From Caldifarciminota bacterium (GTDB taxonomy: Bacteria > Hydrothermota > UBA3072), in NCBI GenBank assembly GCA_023131835.1, contig JAGLZA010000134.1, positions 1-37,497 on the forward strand: a DNA stretch of 37,497 nucleotides. Direction: 5' to 3'. Both the position numbers and the translations under genes were made by a program. Of the stretch, positions 14,246 to 23,232 are shown one piece after another; positions within the stretch are counted from its first letter, which is position 1, and each line of letters opens with the position of its first letter. The notes beneath the pieces were generated by a model. That model had not been told where the DNA came from. It did no database searches and saw nothing but the letters and a program-made list of their open reading frames with translations.

Positions 14246-15376
14246 CTTTTCAAAATAAGTATCCGGTTTTTCAGGATCGAACATTTCACTTGCCCAGAAC
14301 AGTGTCACCAACTCATCCTGGCCTACATTTTCAATGGAATGAGTATACCCCGGCGGAATATCCACCACACGAAATTCTCTGCCCCATACCTGATATTCAA
14401 TCACCTCAGCACCCTCTGACTTCTGACCTCTGACCTCTGGCTGTATGGAGCGAAAGCGAATCACAGCAGTTCCCTGCAGCACCAGAAATTTTTCAGTTTT
14501 TGTATGATGAAAATGATCACCCCGTGTAACCCCCGGCTTTGTATGGCTGACAAAAATTTGTCCCATGGACGGCGACTTCAAAAATTCCGCAAGACTGCCG
14601 CGCTGATCGGTTTTTATATCCAGGCCATATTCAAATTCCTGATTATTCAAGTAGCTGAGATAGGTACCATACAGGGCTCTTTCAAACGCATCGCTAAAAT
14701 CCGGCAGATTCAATTTGGTACGCATTCCACGGAACGATTTAATCTTCTCTGCTAATTCTCCCAGGCTTATCCGTTTTGAAGGGAGTGGCTGGGCAAACCT
14801 GAAACCGGGAGATACTGATTCCAGCTCAGCGATAAAGGCTTCCACCACATCATCAATGTAAATCAGGTCTATCTCATGAGCCGGATCAGAGATCTGAATG
14901 TGCAGACCGTTGGCAATGTTGTGGCAAAACGTTGCGGTTACAGAGTTATAATCAGGCCGGCACCATTTTCCAAACAGATTTTTAAAACGATATATCACAC
15001 ACTCTGCTCCGGTATTCTCTGCAAATCGTCGCAGCGCTTCTTCCGCGCGGCGTTTACTGATGCCGTATGGGTTATCCAGCTCCGCCTGAATCGAAGAAGA
15101 GAGAACGATTTTAGGCGCTCTGCCAAACTCCTGTAATTTTGAGCATATTTCTTTTAAAGATCCAGCATTTCCAGTCTCAAACTCCTTGGGATCTTCCGGC
15201 CTGTTCACGCCTGCAAGGTGAATAACGAAAACAACCTGTTGCAGAGCTACATCCAATTCGGCGGGTTCATTATCCAAATCGAATTCATATAACTCAATAT
15301 CTTCACGCCGCCGCAACACAGAACAAAGATTCCTTCCCACAAATCCCTTAGAACCAGTAACAAGCACCTTCTTCAT
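14240..15376 (-). CDS. fnlB: FnlB/WbjC/CapF bifunctional C3-epimerase/C4-reductase
   Basis: A 378-residue protein: SDR domain (KKVLVTGSKGFVGRNLCSVL, VVFVIHLAGVNRPED, SSSIQAELDNPYGISKRRAEEALRRF) followed from ~250 by a cupin domain (RGSLAEFLKSPSMGQIFVSHTKPGVTRGDHFHHTKTEKFLVLQG, VVDIPPGYTHSIENVG, MFDPEKPDTYFEKV). This is the known two-domain architecture of WbjC/CapF. The start at 15376 is the family start; 66 upstream bases in frame are encoded by a TTCGTG micro-repeat. In the cupin, RFRSIQ is followed by PEVRGQKSE-GA before EVIEYQ: about 8-10 residues more than usual, matching a CTCTGACCT heptamer repeat at 14413-14440. The active site residues appear spared, so it is probably functional. Confidence 0.9.
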   Translation of the reverse strand: MKKVLVTGSKGFVGRNLCSVLRRREDIELYEFDLDNEPAELDVALQQVVFVIHLAGVNRPEDPKEFETGNAGSLKEICSKLQEFGRAPKIVLSSSIQAELDNPYGISKRRAEEALRRFAENTGAECVIYRFKNLFGKWCRPDYNSVTATFCHNIANGLHIQISDPAHEIDLIYIDDVVEAFIAELESVSPGFRFAQPLPSKRISLGELAEKIKSFRGMRTKLNLPDFSDAFERALYGTYLSYLNNQEFEYGLDIKTDQRGSLAEFLKSPSMGQIFVSHTKPGVTRGDHFHHTKTEKFLVLQGTAVIRFRSIQPEVRGQKSEGAEVIEYQVWGREFRVVDIPPGYTHSIENVGQDELVTLFWASEMFDPEKPDTYFEKV

Positions 15377-15438
15377 AATAATCTCTTTTTCATCTTCGTG
15401 TTCTTCGTTTCGTGCCCTTCGTGGTGAGAAAAGCATCT

Positions 15439-16449
15439 TCACATCCCAAGTTCATCCTGAATATAACACACCTTCAAAAGAACCTCTTTTATCTCTTCAA
15501 CCCCCAATATCCTTGTATTCTCAGACGTATAATCCTCTTTACTTGATATCTGCTCTTCACCCTCAACAAAATACTTATTGTAATTCAGATCCCTCGCATC
15601 AACCGGAATCCTGTAGTAATCGCCCAAATCCAAAGCGCCGGCCATCTCTTCTCTGTTCAATAGAGTTTCATACAGCTTTTCCCCATGCCTCGTCCCGATT
15701 ACCCTTATTTCATTCTTTGCCTTAAATAGTTCCTTAACCGCGACCGCCAGATCACCAATAGTGCAGGCAGGGGCTTTTTGAACAAATATATCACCCGCAT
15801 TTCCATTCTCAAAGGCATACAAAACCAGCTCCACAGCATTTTCCAGAGACATGATAAATCTTGTCATATTAGGATCTGTAACCGTTAATGGTTTGCCAGC
15901 TTTTATCTGTTCCACAAACAGAGGTATCACAGAACCCCTTGAGGCAATTACATTTCCATAGCGCGTCCCGCAAAGCACAATCTTTTTTTCATCAACCGTC
16001 CTCGCCTTCGCAGTCATCACCTTTTCCATCAGCGCCTTGGACATCCCCATCGCGTTTACCGGATAAACCGCCTTGTCCGTGCTCAGGACTATAACCTTCC
16101 TGACATTTTGGGAGATAGCCGCATTCAGGACATTTTCCGTACCGAGGATATTTGTCTTCACTGCCTCCACCGGAAAAAACTCACAGGAGGGCACCTGTTT
16201 TAAGGCAGCAGCATGAAAGACATAATCAACCCCGTGCATGGCAGAATAAACACTGTCATAATCTCTTACATCCCCGATATAAAACTTCAGTTTATCGTTG
16301 CGGTACGCATTCCGCATATCGTCCTGTTTTTTCTCATCACGGCTGAAAATGCGGATCTCTTTTATACCGGTATCCAAAAATTTCTTGATCACTGCATTGC
16401 CGAAAGAACCGGTGCCGCCGGTTATAAGAAGAGTTTTATTATTAAACAT
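15439..16449 (-). CDS. fnlA: FnlA/WbjB/CapE UDP-GlcNAc 4,6-dehydratase/5-epimerase
   Basis: A 336-residue SDR enzyme: TLLITGGTGSFGNAVIKKFL (NAD(P) binding), DYVFHAAALKQVPSCEFFP, the LSTDKAVYPVNAMGMSKALMEK segment in which the usual Tyr of YxxxK is replaced by Met as in the FlaA1/CapE branch, then GTRYGNVIASRGSVIPLFVEQI, MTRFIMSLENAVELVLYA and RHGEKLYETLLNREEM. It performs the first step of UDP-L-FucNAc synthesis. It begins the fnl set in transcription order, with GGAGGC upstream of the ATG. The following gene's start is separated by a 62-base micro-repeat. Confidence 0.93.
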   Translation of the reverse strand: MFNNKTLLITGGTGSFGNAVIKKFLDTGIKEIRIFSRDEKKQDDMRNAYRNDKLKFYIGDVRDYDSVYSAMHGVDYVFHAAALKQVPSCEFFPVEAVKTNILGTENVLNAAISQNVRKVIVLSTDKAVYPVNAMGMSKALMEKVMTAKARTVDEKKIVLCGTRYGNVIASRGSVIPLFVEQIKAGKPLTVTDPNMTRFIMSLENAVELVLYAFENGNAGDIFVQKAPACTIGDLAVAVKELFKAKNEIRVIGTRHGEKLYETLLNREEMAGALDLGDYYRIPVDARDLNYNKYFVEGEEQISSKEDYTSENTRILGVEEIKEVLLKVCYIQDELGM

Positions 16450-16457
16450 AAGCCTCC

Positions 16458-17603
16458 TTATACATGTCTCTCATGTGCTATCTCAGACAATAGTTTAAAA
16501 ATATTACTTGAGCACCGTTGCCATGAATAATATTTTGATCGTTCAAAAGCAGCCCAAGCCTTATCGGACCGCAATTGTGGGTTTAAAGCCAAACTGAGAA
16601 TTGCCTCGGCAATTTTGTCGGGATTTTCAGGATCAAAATAGACGCCTGCTTCACCCAGTACTTCCGGCATTGAGCCCCGATCTGAACATGCAATGGGTAG
16701 ACCCGCCGACATTGCTTCAAATTGTATAAAAGATCCCCCTGCTTCACAACTTGAGGCGAAGATAAACGTATCAGCTTGCCGGTATGAAGAATGAAGTTCT
16801 TTAAAGGGTATTTCACCGCGATACTTTATCCATAGTTGGTCTGAGTCTAATCGTGATAAGGCTTTATAAAAGCGCCCTTTACAATTTCGAATTCCTCCAA
16901 TGATTTCCAACATAACTGGTAATCCTTTTTTTCTTAACTTATGAACAGCTTCCATAATATGCCATTGGTGCTTATAAGGAGCGACCGCAGAGACATAAAG
17001 CAATCGGAATGGATTTTCGTTTGTATAGCAGGAAATTGGTTTTTGAATTTTAGGGCTCGAGCGAAATCTTTCATTCACACCAGCATAAATAACTTTTAAG
17101 AGCAATTCTGATTGATTTATGAACTTGCTCACGGTTGCTTTAGCGTATTCTGACGGAAATATTACTGCATCGGAACGGTTAAATGCAGATAGCTGGGATA
17201 ATCGCAGCAATAAAAACTTAACCAAATGCCATGAGATACCGTATCGCTTAGCTTCATTCCATACAAAAGGTAACATGTTGAGTGACATTGTTACATATGG
17301 TCTGAATGATCCACAATACGAGGCCCCGGGTGAAAATAATATGTCACAAGCTGATTGAGACAGCAAATGGTCAAGCTTGAGCCGTTGCCAATATAGTCTA
17401 TACGGCAGGGATAAATCTATAAGCGGATCATGAATCTTGCAAAGCCATGGTCTGTCTTCCAGTTGCTGCAGCGTAAATGATCCCGCGTAAACTATAACTT
17501 GTTCAAAACCATAATCATTAGGATTAGCAGTCTGGAGAAATTCCAATAAATAAGTAATACCACCGCCACCGCGGATATTGGATGCATCAATACCGAGGCG
17601 CAT
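16458..17603 (-). CDS. Glycosyltransferase family 4
   Basis: A 381-residue GT-B glycosyltransferase. N-terminal domain begins LGIDASNIRGGGGITYLLEFLQ (acceptor side); the C-terminal Rossmann half contains NPFRLLYVSAVAPYKHQWHIMEAVHKL and the GT4 E-x7-E-like donor motif in SSCEAGGSFIQFEAMSAGLPIACSDRGSMPEVLGEAGVYFDPENP. Cytoplasmic or membrane-associated addition of a sugar to the growing repeat unit is expected; donor unknown. Two adjacent ATGs exist (17606, 17603); the second fits the GGAGGG spacing better. Only 8 bases separate the stop from fnlA, so both are in one operon. Confidence 0.88.
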   Translation of the reverse strand: MRLGIDASNIRGGGGITYLLEFLQTANPNDYGFEQVIVYAGSFTLQQLEDRPWLCKIHDPLIDLSLPYRLYWQRLKLDHLLSQSACDILFSPGASYCGSFRPYVTMSLNMLPFVWNEAKRYGISWHLVKFLLLRLSQLSAFNRSDAVIFPSEYAKATVSKFINQSELLLKVIYAGVNERFRSSPKIQKPISCYTNENPFRLLYVSAVAPYKHQWHIMEAVHKLRKKGLPVMLEIIGGIRNCKGRFYKALSRLDSDQLWIKYRGEIPFKELHSSYRQADTFIFASSCEAGGSFIQFEAMSAGLPIACSDRGSMPEVLGEAGVYFDPENPDKIAEAILSLALNPQLRSDKAWAAFERSKYYSWQRCSSNIFKLLSEIAHERHV

Positions 17604-17614
17604 CATTCCCTCCG

Positions 17615-18820
17615 TTAATAAACATGGTCATATATCCTTCCCGCAACCGTCCGGTAATCAAACAGTGATTTGGTAATTGATAAAGTATTGCTTGATAGTT
17701 TTGTTTTTAGTTTTTCTTCATCGAGTACCATATTGATTGCATTAGCAAGTTCCTTAGTATTGCCTGGTTCACAAAAAATTACATGTTCCATATGTTTTAA
17801 GTGATGATCAAGTTCACAGATTCGTGACGCGACAATGGGACGACCAGCAGCCAAGTATTCTGCAATTTTAATTGGTGATGCTACATGATTTAGCGGGTGG
17901 TCAATTTTGGGCATCACAAGAACGTCGGATGCGTTAAGCAAATCGATGACGTCCTGTATCGGCAGATGACCAGTAAAGACGGTGTATGCTTCCACACCTA
18001 ATTCGTGCGCCAACGCCATAAAATCCATTTTTTTCCCGAGAACGTGGTCTTTATTTAACGCCTGACCTGCAATAACCTGGACAACATTAGGATTCTTTTG
18101 TGCTACTGACTTTATTGCCTCTAAAAGAATGTCAATTCCCTCAAGAGTATCTAATGTACCGGAATAGGTCACGATGTTCTTCCCCTTCAGTTCGAACTTA
18201 GCCTTAAATCTCGATCCATTGCCCCCTGCGAACATGTCCGTGTCCACAGGCGCTAATATCTGCACACGGGACGACTTTGGAGCAAAACGAGCGTAGCGCC
18301 GCACCAATTTCGACGTCCCCAGAATAACAACGAGGTCAGATATGTTGGCTAAAGAAATATCAACAATATTTGCCAGCAATCTCCTCAACTTTCCAGATAT
18401 TTTCATATTTGCTGTTTTCGGCTGGATATCTGCCATTAAATAGGCCACACGACGTCTCATAATCTTGGCTAATAATCCAACATAAACAAAAGCGGGACCC
18501 GGTCCATAAAAGAAAATAAGATCGTATCGTTTCTTGGCGGTTAAATAAATCAAATAGATCATTAACTTCAAATGTGATTTTAACTTCTTGACTAAGCTAA
18601 GTCTATTCAGATCATGCAGCAGCCCAAATGAGTATGCAACAAATCCATCCATTTCAATCCTTCGCTTGTAGGTATCCGTGCCATACGTTGTGGCAACCTC
18701 AACATGATGTCCGTTAGCTGCAAATCCTTTTGCAAGCATGTGCATACATCTAACCGCGCCTCCTGAACCTTCTGGGAATATACAAGCACCAGCAATAAGA
18801 ATTTTTTTTGTTGCGCCCAT
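17615..18820 (-). CDS. Glycosyltransferase family 4 (WbuB/PimB-like)
   Basis: A 401-residue GT-B enzyme: KKILIAGACIFPEGSGGAVRCMHMLAKGFAANGHHVEVATTYG, DLIFFYGPGPAFVYVGLLAKIM, NIVTYSGTLDTLEGIDILLEAI, VFTGHLPIQDVIDLLNASDVLVMPK, and HVASPIKIAEYLAAGRPIVASRICELDHHL as donor site. The ATG at 18820 has AGGAAAAG upstream and fits the family start; an in-frame TTG at 18841 is less likely. It stands 11 bases upstream of the next GT4 gene. Probable role: another transferase of the repeat unit; the sugar cannot be told from sequence. Confidence 0.87.
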   Translation of the reverse strand: MGATKKILIAGACIFPEGSGGAVRCMHMLAKGFAANGHHVEVATTYGTDTYKRRIEMDGFVAYSFGLLHDLNRLSLVKKLKSHLKLMIYLIYLTAKKRYDLIFFYGPGPAFVYVGLLAKIMRRRVAYLMADIQPKTANMKISGKLRRLLANIVDISLANISDLVVILGTSKLVRRYARFAPKSSRVQILAPVDTDMFAGGNGSRFKAKFELKGKNIVTYSGTLDTLEGIDILLEAIKSVAQKNPNVVQVIAGQALNKDHVLGKKMDFMALAHELGVEAYTVFTGHLPIQDVIDLLNASDVLVMPKIDHPLNHVASPIKIAEYLAAGRPIVASRICELDHHLKHMEHVIFCEPGNTKELANAINMVLDEEKLKTKLSSNTLSITKSLFDYRTVAGRIYDHVY

Positions 18821-18968
18821 TCTTTTCCTATCAAAGTACAAAAAAGATCACATTATGGTAAAGATGCTCTTTTCCTATAAACACTTCGCCTAAGGCAACA
18901 ACAAGATGGTTTTTCCTACCCCCAGGGAAAAAGAAAAAGGCTCCTTTCGTGATAAAACTAAAACACAT

Positions 18969-20150
18969 TCACGCCCGCGCCATACTACGACCAAACCACA
19001 ACATTATATATCCGGTCAGAAAGCCCATGTGGAAAAAAACCGATATAGGCGACATGATTATGATAACTGATGACATAATTTGAAATGGAACCACAAACCT
19101 TTTCTTTCGCCGGAATAAATCTTTTAAAATATTTAGCAAACCAAAATACCATGCTATCGTATATAATATTCCGCCCTTAAAGAACAAAAGCATAAGTCCA
19201 TTTTCCACCGACTGAATTTGCACTGAACTCCTTAATATGGTAGATCCTAAACCCTGTCCAACAATTATTTGGTATCCCTCCGCTTCAGCAATAATATCCT
19301 TGGGAATTGAATCTAATCTGGGATCATGCAAAAGCGTGTCGATAAAACCGCCGCGAGCAGAACTTCTATCAATTAATTCTGCTACATAATAGTATCCTGT
19401 TTTTTCCTGCGCGCGAACAATCAGGTAAGACCCTGTCCCTAAAATGGTTATTGCCAAGATCACTGAAACGAACTTATAAATCAAGCTGTTATTGGCGATT
19501 TTCTTTGTCATGGCATTATATTTAAAAAAGATAATATATAATCCCATGAATAACATTAAAAAAACCATAGGATTCCTTTTTCCATACATCAATGCTAATA
19601 TAATAAATATTGTGAAACCGAGTACGGTTATCATTTTTCTAAGCAAAGAACTCCTTTTATAGGTAAGGAACATATACGGCCAGCTATACAATAGACCCCA
19701 AGCCCACGCCAACCGAGGCCTTTCAAAAGAATTAGAGCTTTGTTGAAGTATTTCTCTTGTAATATTTAGGCCGTAATGAGACCAGATAAAAAGCACTAAG
19801 ATTATAGTAAACGTAAATTGAAAGTATATCATCCGATCGATAACAATCCAGTTATCTTTTTTAGCGGCAACCAAAATGCATGCAAAGAAACAAAACGCCC
19901 ATAAATCACGAGATATATATCTCAAATCATGTCCTAAAAAAGCGCCATGCAAAAGCATAAAAAGCGCAAAGATCCATATTGCCAATAGCCAATTGGCGTA
20001 CTTACGTTCAAGATAATTTAATTTACCCTCAACAATTGCGGTGCAAAGTGATAAAAACAAGAAAATAAAGCCAGTATAAGCTATTACCATATGAATAACG
20101 GCGAGACTTAGCAAGACTTCGTGCAGATATAAAACGCTCATCCCTGTCAT
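18969..20150 (-). CDS. Wzy-like polysaccharide polymerase (copy 1), N-terminus recombined with asnB
   Basis: A polytopic protein of about 390-395 residues with at least nine hydrophobic segments. It is recognisably related to the protein at 21671-22972: HEVLLSLAVIHMVIAYTGF versus HEVLKSFAINVMPIAYSGF, SRDLWAFCFFACILVAAKKDNWIVIDRMIY, RLAWAWGLLYSWPYMFL, VGQGLGSTILRSSVQ-SVENGLMLLFFKGGI, FFHMGFLTGYIMLWFGR. The large loop before GQGLGS is typical of Wzy/O-antigen ligase proteins. Relative to copy 2 the first ~20 residues are missing; the upstream bases belong to asnB. Start at 20150 or 20141 (MSVLYLHEV) lies right at the junction. It would polymerise repeat units in the periplasmic leaflet; whether it is expressed is uncertain. 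Confidence 0.65.
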   Translation of the reverse strand: MTGMSVLYLHEVLLSLAVIHMVIAYTGFIFLFLSLCTAIVEGKLNYLERKYANWLLAIWIFALFMLLHGAFLGHDLRYISRDLWAFCFFACILVAAKKDNWIVIDRMIYFQFTFTIILVLFIWSHYGLNITREILQQSSNSFERPRLAWAWGLLYSWPYMFLTYKRSSLLRKMITVLGFTIFIILALMYGKRNPMVFLMLFMGLYIIFFKYNAMTKKIANNSLIYKFVSVILAITILGTGSYLIVRAQEKTGYYYVAELIDRSSARGGFIDTLLHDPRLDSIPKDIIAEAEGYQIIVGQGLGSTILRSSVQIQSVENGLMLLFFKGGILYTIAWYFGLLNILKDLFRRKKRFVVPFQIMSSVIIIMSPISVFFHMGFLTGYIMLWFGRSMARA

Positions 20151-21045
20151 ACCCGATGCAGAATGTCCTGACAGGCCCACCTCCGTCCTCAGAAAAGAGG
20201 GCGGCGTTAGTGCTGGAATCAATCCCACCGGAAAGAAATACGCCCACAGGTACATCGCTTACCTTGCGCAATTTTACCGAGGTTTTGAGTTCATCAAGGA
20301 GCATACGTGAGATATCTTCTTCGCTAACATCGGTAAGCGGAGCTGTATGATCCAGTACGTCCCAGTACAGGTTTTCACAAATACTTCCGTTCTCGCTAAT
20401 CCTTATCCATGTACCACCAGGGAGTTTTTTTATTCCGTCGAAGAGGGTCTGGGGGGCAGGGGAAGTAAGAAAGGAAAGGAAGTGATAAAACGCTTCCTCA
20501 TCCACGGCTCTTTTTTGCTGCGGGTCTTCAAGAAGCGCCTTTATCTCGGATGCAAACACAATTCTACCATGATGAATACTGTAATAAAGAGGCTTTATAC
20601 CGATACGGTCGCGGATAAGCCAAAGCTCCCTTTTGCGTATATCCCAGAGTGCAAAGGCAAACATACCGCGAAACTTATCCAGACACCCTATCCCCCACTC
20701 TTCAAAGGCATGGAGAATTACCTCAGTATCCGAATGGTCGGTCTTCCATTTATGCCGTCCACTCTTTGACAGCTCCGCGCGAATTTCCGCATGATTATAG
20801 ATTTCATCATTATATGTTATCCAGAGACTACCGTCTTCATTGCACATAGGCTGTGCTGCAACATCAGAAAGATCAATAATAGACAAACGGCGGTGTCCGA
20901 GCCCAATCCTACCGTCTTCAGACACCCAGGTTCCTGAACCATCCGGCCCGCGGTGGGCCATAGCATCGCGCAACTTGGTAAGGTACTGTTCGGTGATCCT
21001 AAAATTGCCGTTTTTAAAGACAAATGCTCCGACTATGCCACACAT
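20029..21045 (-). pseudogene. asnB: asnB-like glutamine-dependent asparagine synthetase, truncated after the ATP-binding loop
   Basis: Residues 1-302 are AsnB: MCGIVGAFVF with the nucleophilic Cys2, AMAHRGPDGSGTW, GLGHRRLSIIDLS, SDTEVILHAFEEWG, FRGMFAFALWDIRKRELWLIRDRIGIKPLYYS, then VPVGVFLSGGIDSSTNAALFS and TFCIGYDR. At about 20140 homology stops and the frame runs through wzy bases as a meaningless tail, so most of the ~300-residue synthetase domain is lost. The oxyanion-hole motif, normally YNGEIYNH, reads YNDEIYNH. AsnB-like enzymes in such loci are believed to amidate sugar carboxylates. A second fragment of the same gene type sits at 21264-21446. Non-functional. Confidence 0.85.
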
Positions 21046-21263
21046 CTATTTTCGTCCTGTTATCAAAATATACCATCCCCAATGGTCAGGGAAAAATCTG
21101 CTTAGGCTGTCGGGCCATTTGGCCCTGTCTGATATAGTTAGGACAGGTTTTGCTTCAAAACTTGAAAACCTTTGAAACATTTTGGTAAGCTCTGCGACTG
21201 TATATGCTTTTGTCCCTATACTTTCCTGATGATGCCAAACCACATCAGAGAATGTTTGCCATG
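21046..21263 (-). pseudogene. C-terminal fragment of a SAM-dependent methyltransferase
   Basis: In one frame: WQTFSDVVWHHQESIGTKAYTVAEL-TKMFQRFSSFEAKPVLTISDRAKWPDSLSRFFPDHWGWYILITGRK and a stop just before the asnB ATG at 21045. This is the usual end of class I methyltransferases from polysaccharide loci (an ES-GTKAYT segment, then a W-F-PD-WGW pattern). No SAM-binding part precedes it; the asnB fragment abuts it at about 21264. The family call is from memory. Confidence 0.6.
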
Positions 21264-21446
21264 GCTAAGAATCCGTTCGTGATATTCGGCTCCAACCTCC
21301 CTTGCCATCAATCGGGCATATTCGGTTTCGTTCTGATACGTGCCGTAATTCCTGTCATACCCGATGCAAAAAGTCCTGATAGGCCCGCCTTCACCTTCAG
21401 AAAAGAGGGCTGTGTTCGTGCTGGAATCGATCCCGCCGGAAAGAAA
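21216..21446 (-). pseudogene. Internal asnB fragment (second copy)
   Basis: From 21446 the frame reads FLSGGIDSSTNTALFSEGEGGPIRTFCIGYDRNYGTYQNETEYARLMAREVGAEYHERILS, which overlaps the truncated copy at SGGIDSS...CIGYDR and continues further into the synthetase domain. Homology ends at about 21264; the frame runs on to a stop at 21216-21218 across the methyltransferase fragment. There is no GATase domain upstream. At the nucleotide level 21353-21446 closely resembles 20143-20236, so the two copies are paralogous or duplicated. Confidence 0.75.
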
Positions 21447-21670
21447 CGGTACAATGGATTCCTCATAACAAAAATATCATCTCCGGCCTGTCACATCGGA
21501 CGGGTCTTGAATGCGAATTTCTAAAAAATCGGCCACAAAACCGGGATTGGGGGGAATAGCTCATTGTTCAAAGCTCTCTTCTATTTTATCAAACCACTCC
21601 TTGGTCAATTTTCTCGCTTGATCGGTTATACTTTTACTGCTTCCACATGGTTCAATTGCATTTCCTCTCG
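21447..21670. other. Scar region with unrecognised coding remnants
   Basis: Between the asnB fragment and the stop of wzy copy 2. On the minus strand one frame reads ...LSGRSRKVTRGNAIEPCGSSKSITDQARKL-TKEWFDKIEESFEQ to a stop at 21561-21563 (open from about 21720, overlapping the wzy end), and another reads NPGFVADFLEIRIQDPSDVTGRR to a stop near 21490. Both look protein-like but I cannot name them. They are probably ends of genes cut by recombination. Confidence 0.4.
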
Positions 21671-22972
21671 TTACCTTTCTTGACCTACCAGAGAGCGTAA
21701 TACCCTTCGCCCTTTCTTGGAACTATTAGCAAAACTTTCATTTGCGGCGAAAAAAGAATGTCCTCTTACACGAGAAGCACATCGCCCTAGCCAAAACATT
21801 TGATAACCACCTGTAGGGTACATAAGGAAAAAGGGACCCATGGGAGAACTGATAATAAACATTGCTGAAAGGAGCCCAAATAATAGAGTCTCCCTTCTCT
21901 TTCCCCAAAAGGTATCCTTTAGAATAGAAAGGAACCCAAAATACCAAATTATCAAAAAAATAATACCACCTTTCAAAAATACAGTATAAAACCCACTTTC
22001 TACCACGGTATTTATTATCCCGTCTTTCACAACAGCGGATCCTAATCCTTGACCATATAGTATTTCAAAGGTAGTGGCCTGATTATAGATATTCAGTGGC
22101 GTCTCTCGTAATCTCGTATTTTGGGATATAGTCTTCAATATTGAACCGGCTTCTGTTGTACGCGATAAAAGTCTCTTGAAGTAGGAGATATCTTCACGTT
22201 TCTCATAAAAACTGACAATTGAAAAGGCAACAACAGCAATCGCAACGAAAGCGGTTACAACCTTGATGATATTAACTTTTTCCACTTTTTTAGCATATAT
22301 TAATTTAAAACAACTTATCATCCCGAATTCAACGATTATCTGTCTTTTTAACATAATTATGCCAAACACAGCATAAAGAATAATTCCTAAGATAGTCGCT
22401 ATCTTTCGGCTTTTTGGATCCTTTTTATTATAACGAAGAAACATATATTGCCAACCATATAGCAATCCCCATGCCCAATATATACGCGAGGCATCCCAAG
22501 ACATGTTATTAAGTAGTATAATATTTCGTTCAAATGTTATATTTAGGGTAAGCCCTATGTATATGAATACTCCAACACCAATTAAAAATTGCTGATAGAT
22601 CATTTTATCAATGATGCTCCATCTATTTGTCCTTGCAGCTAATAGCAAGCAAGCAAAATAACTATAAGGCCAAATATCTCTCGATAAGAATTGCAGCGTA
22701 TGTGATTTCGTTATGCCATAGACAAGAGCAAAGAGCGAGAAATACCATATGCTTATAATCCAGAGACGGTATTTTCCTTCAAGAAAGGATAGTGCACCCT
22801 TTTTTAACTCAATAAACAGCGCGAAGAACAATATAAAAAAACCGCTGTAAGCTATAGGCATTACATTAATGGCAAAACTCTTCAATACTTCATGAAAAAA
22901 AAGAATCCACATACCCAATACAACGAGATAGAGAGATATGAGAGATTGATTGTTTCTTTTTGTTAGATCCAT
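21671..22972 (-). CDS. Wzy-like polysaccharide polymerase (copy 2)
   Basis: A 433-residue membrane protein with about ten hydrophobic segments (for example SLYLVVLGMWILFF, VMPIAYSGFFILFFALFIE, LWIISIWYFSLFALVYG, ILGIILYAVFGIIML, IIFLIIWYFGFLSIL). The periplasmic-type loop and ATTFEILYGQGLGSAVVKDGIINTVVESGFYTVFLKGG match O-antigen polymerase/ligase-like proteins. ATG at 22972; an in-frame TTG at 22984 exists. The last ~20 residues (SSKKGRRVLRSLVGQER) are basic and may be an acquired tail, since the next bases carry another coding remnant. As the longer copy it is the better candidate for the working polymerase of the locus. Confidence 0.72.
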   Translation of the reverse strand: MDLTKRNNQSLISLYLVVLGMWILFFHEVLKSFAINVMPIAYSGFFILFFALFIELKKGALSFLEGKYRLWIISIWYFSLFALVYGITKSHTLQFLSRDIWPYSYFACLLLAARTNRWSIIDKMIYQQFLIGVGVFIYIGLTLNITFERNIILLNNMSWDASRIYWAWGLLYGWQYMFLRYNKKDPKSRKIATILGIILYAVFGIIMLKRQIIVEFGMISCFKLIYAKKVEKVNIIKVVTAFVAIAVVAFSIVSFYEKREDISYFKRLLSRTTEAGSILKTISQNTRLRETPLNIYNQATTFEILYGQGLGSAVVKDGIINTVVESGFYTVFLKGGIIFLIIWYFGFLSILKDTFWGKRRETLLFGLLSAMFIISSPMGPFFLMYPTGGYQMFWLGRCASRVRGHSFFAANESFANSSKKGRRVLRSLVGQER

Positions 22973-23232
22973 AGCATTGGTCAATTAAACAAAGCGTTAA
23001 ATTTGTTCTTTGAGATTTTATAAGATCTCCGCATTAGAATCTATTCTGAAAGCTGAGTTGCGCGGTTCATTCTGAATCTGCGGAACGTGTCAAGTAAAAA
23101 AGTAATTTAATATGGTAATTTTATAATTTATTCGCATGCAAAACCCTAACCGGAAATTACTGTTTTCTATTGGGTTCTATGCTATGAGATGAACTGTACC
23201 TGTTGGAACCGGTATTACTGAAACGACATGAT

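Noticed and set aside
15377-15442. N-terminal extension of fnlB
   Set aside because: The extra codons translate a TTCGTG micro-repeat; the SDR start motif begins at the ATG at 15376.
18842-18968. Rho-independent terminator between wzy copy 1 and the GT4 gene
   Set aside because: AAAGG/CCTTT next to T-rich bases has a loop of only two bases; no stable hairpin was found.
23065-23093. Promoter upstream of wzy copy 2 (TTGACA at 23088-23093, minus strand)
   Set aside because: The -35 hexamer is perfect but no acceptable -10 hexamer lies 16-18 bases away.
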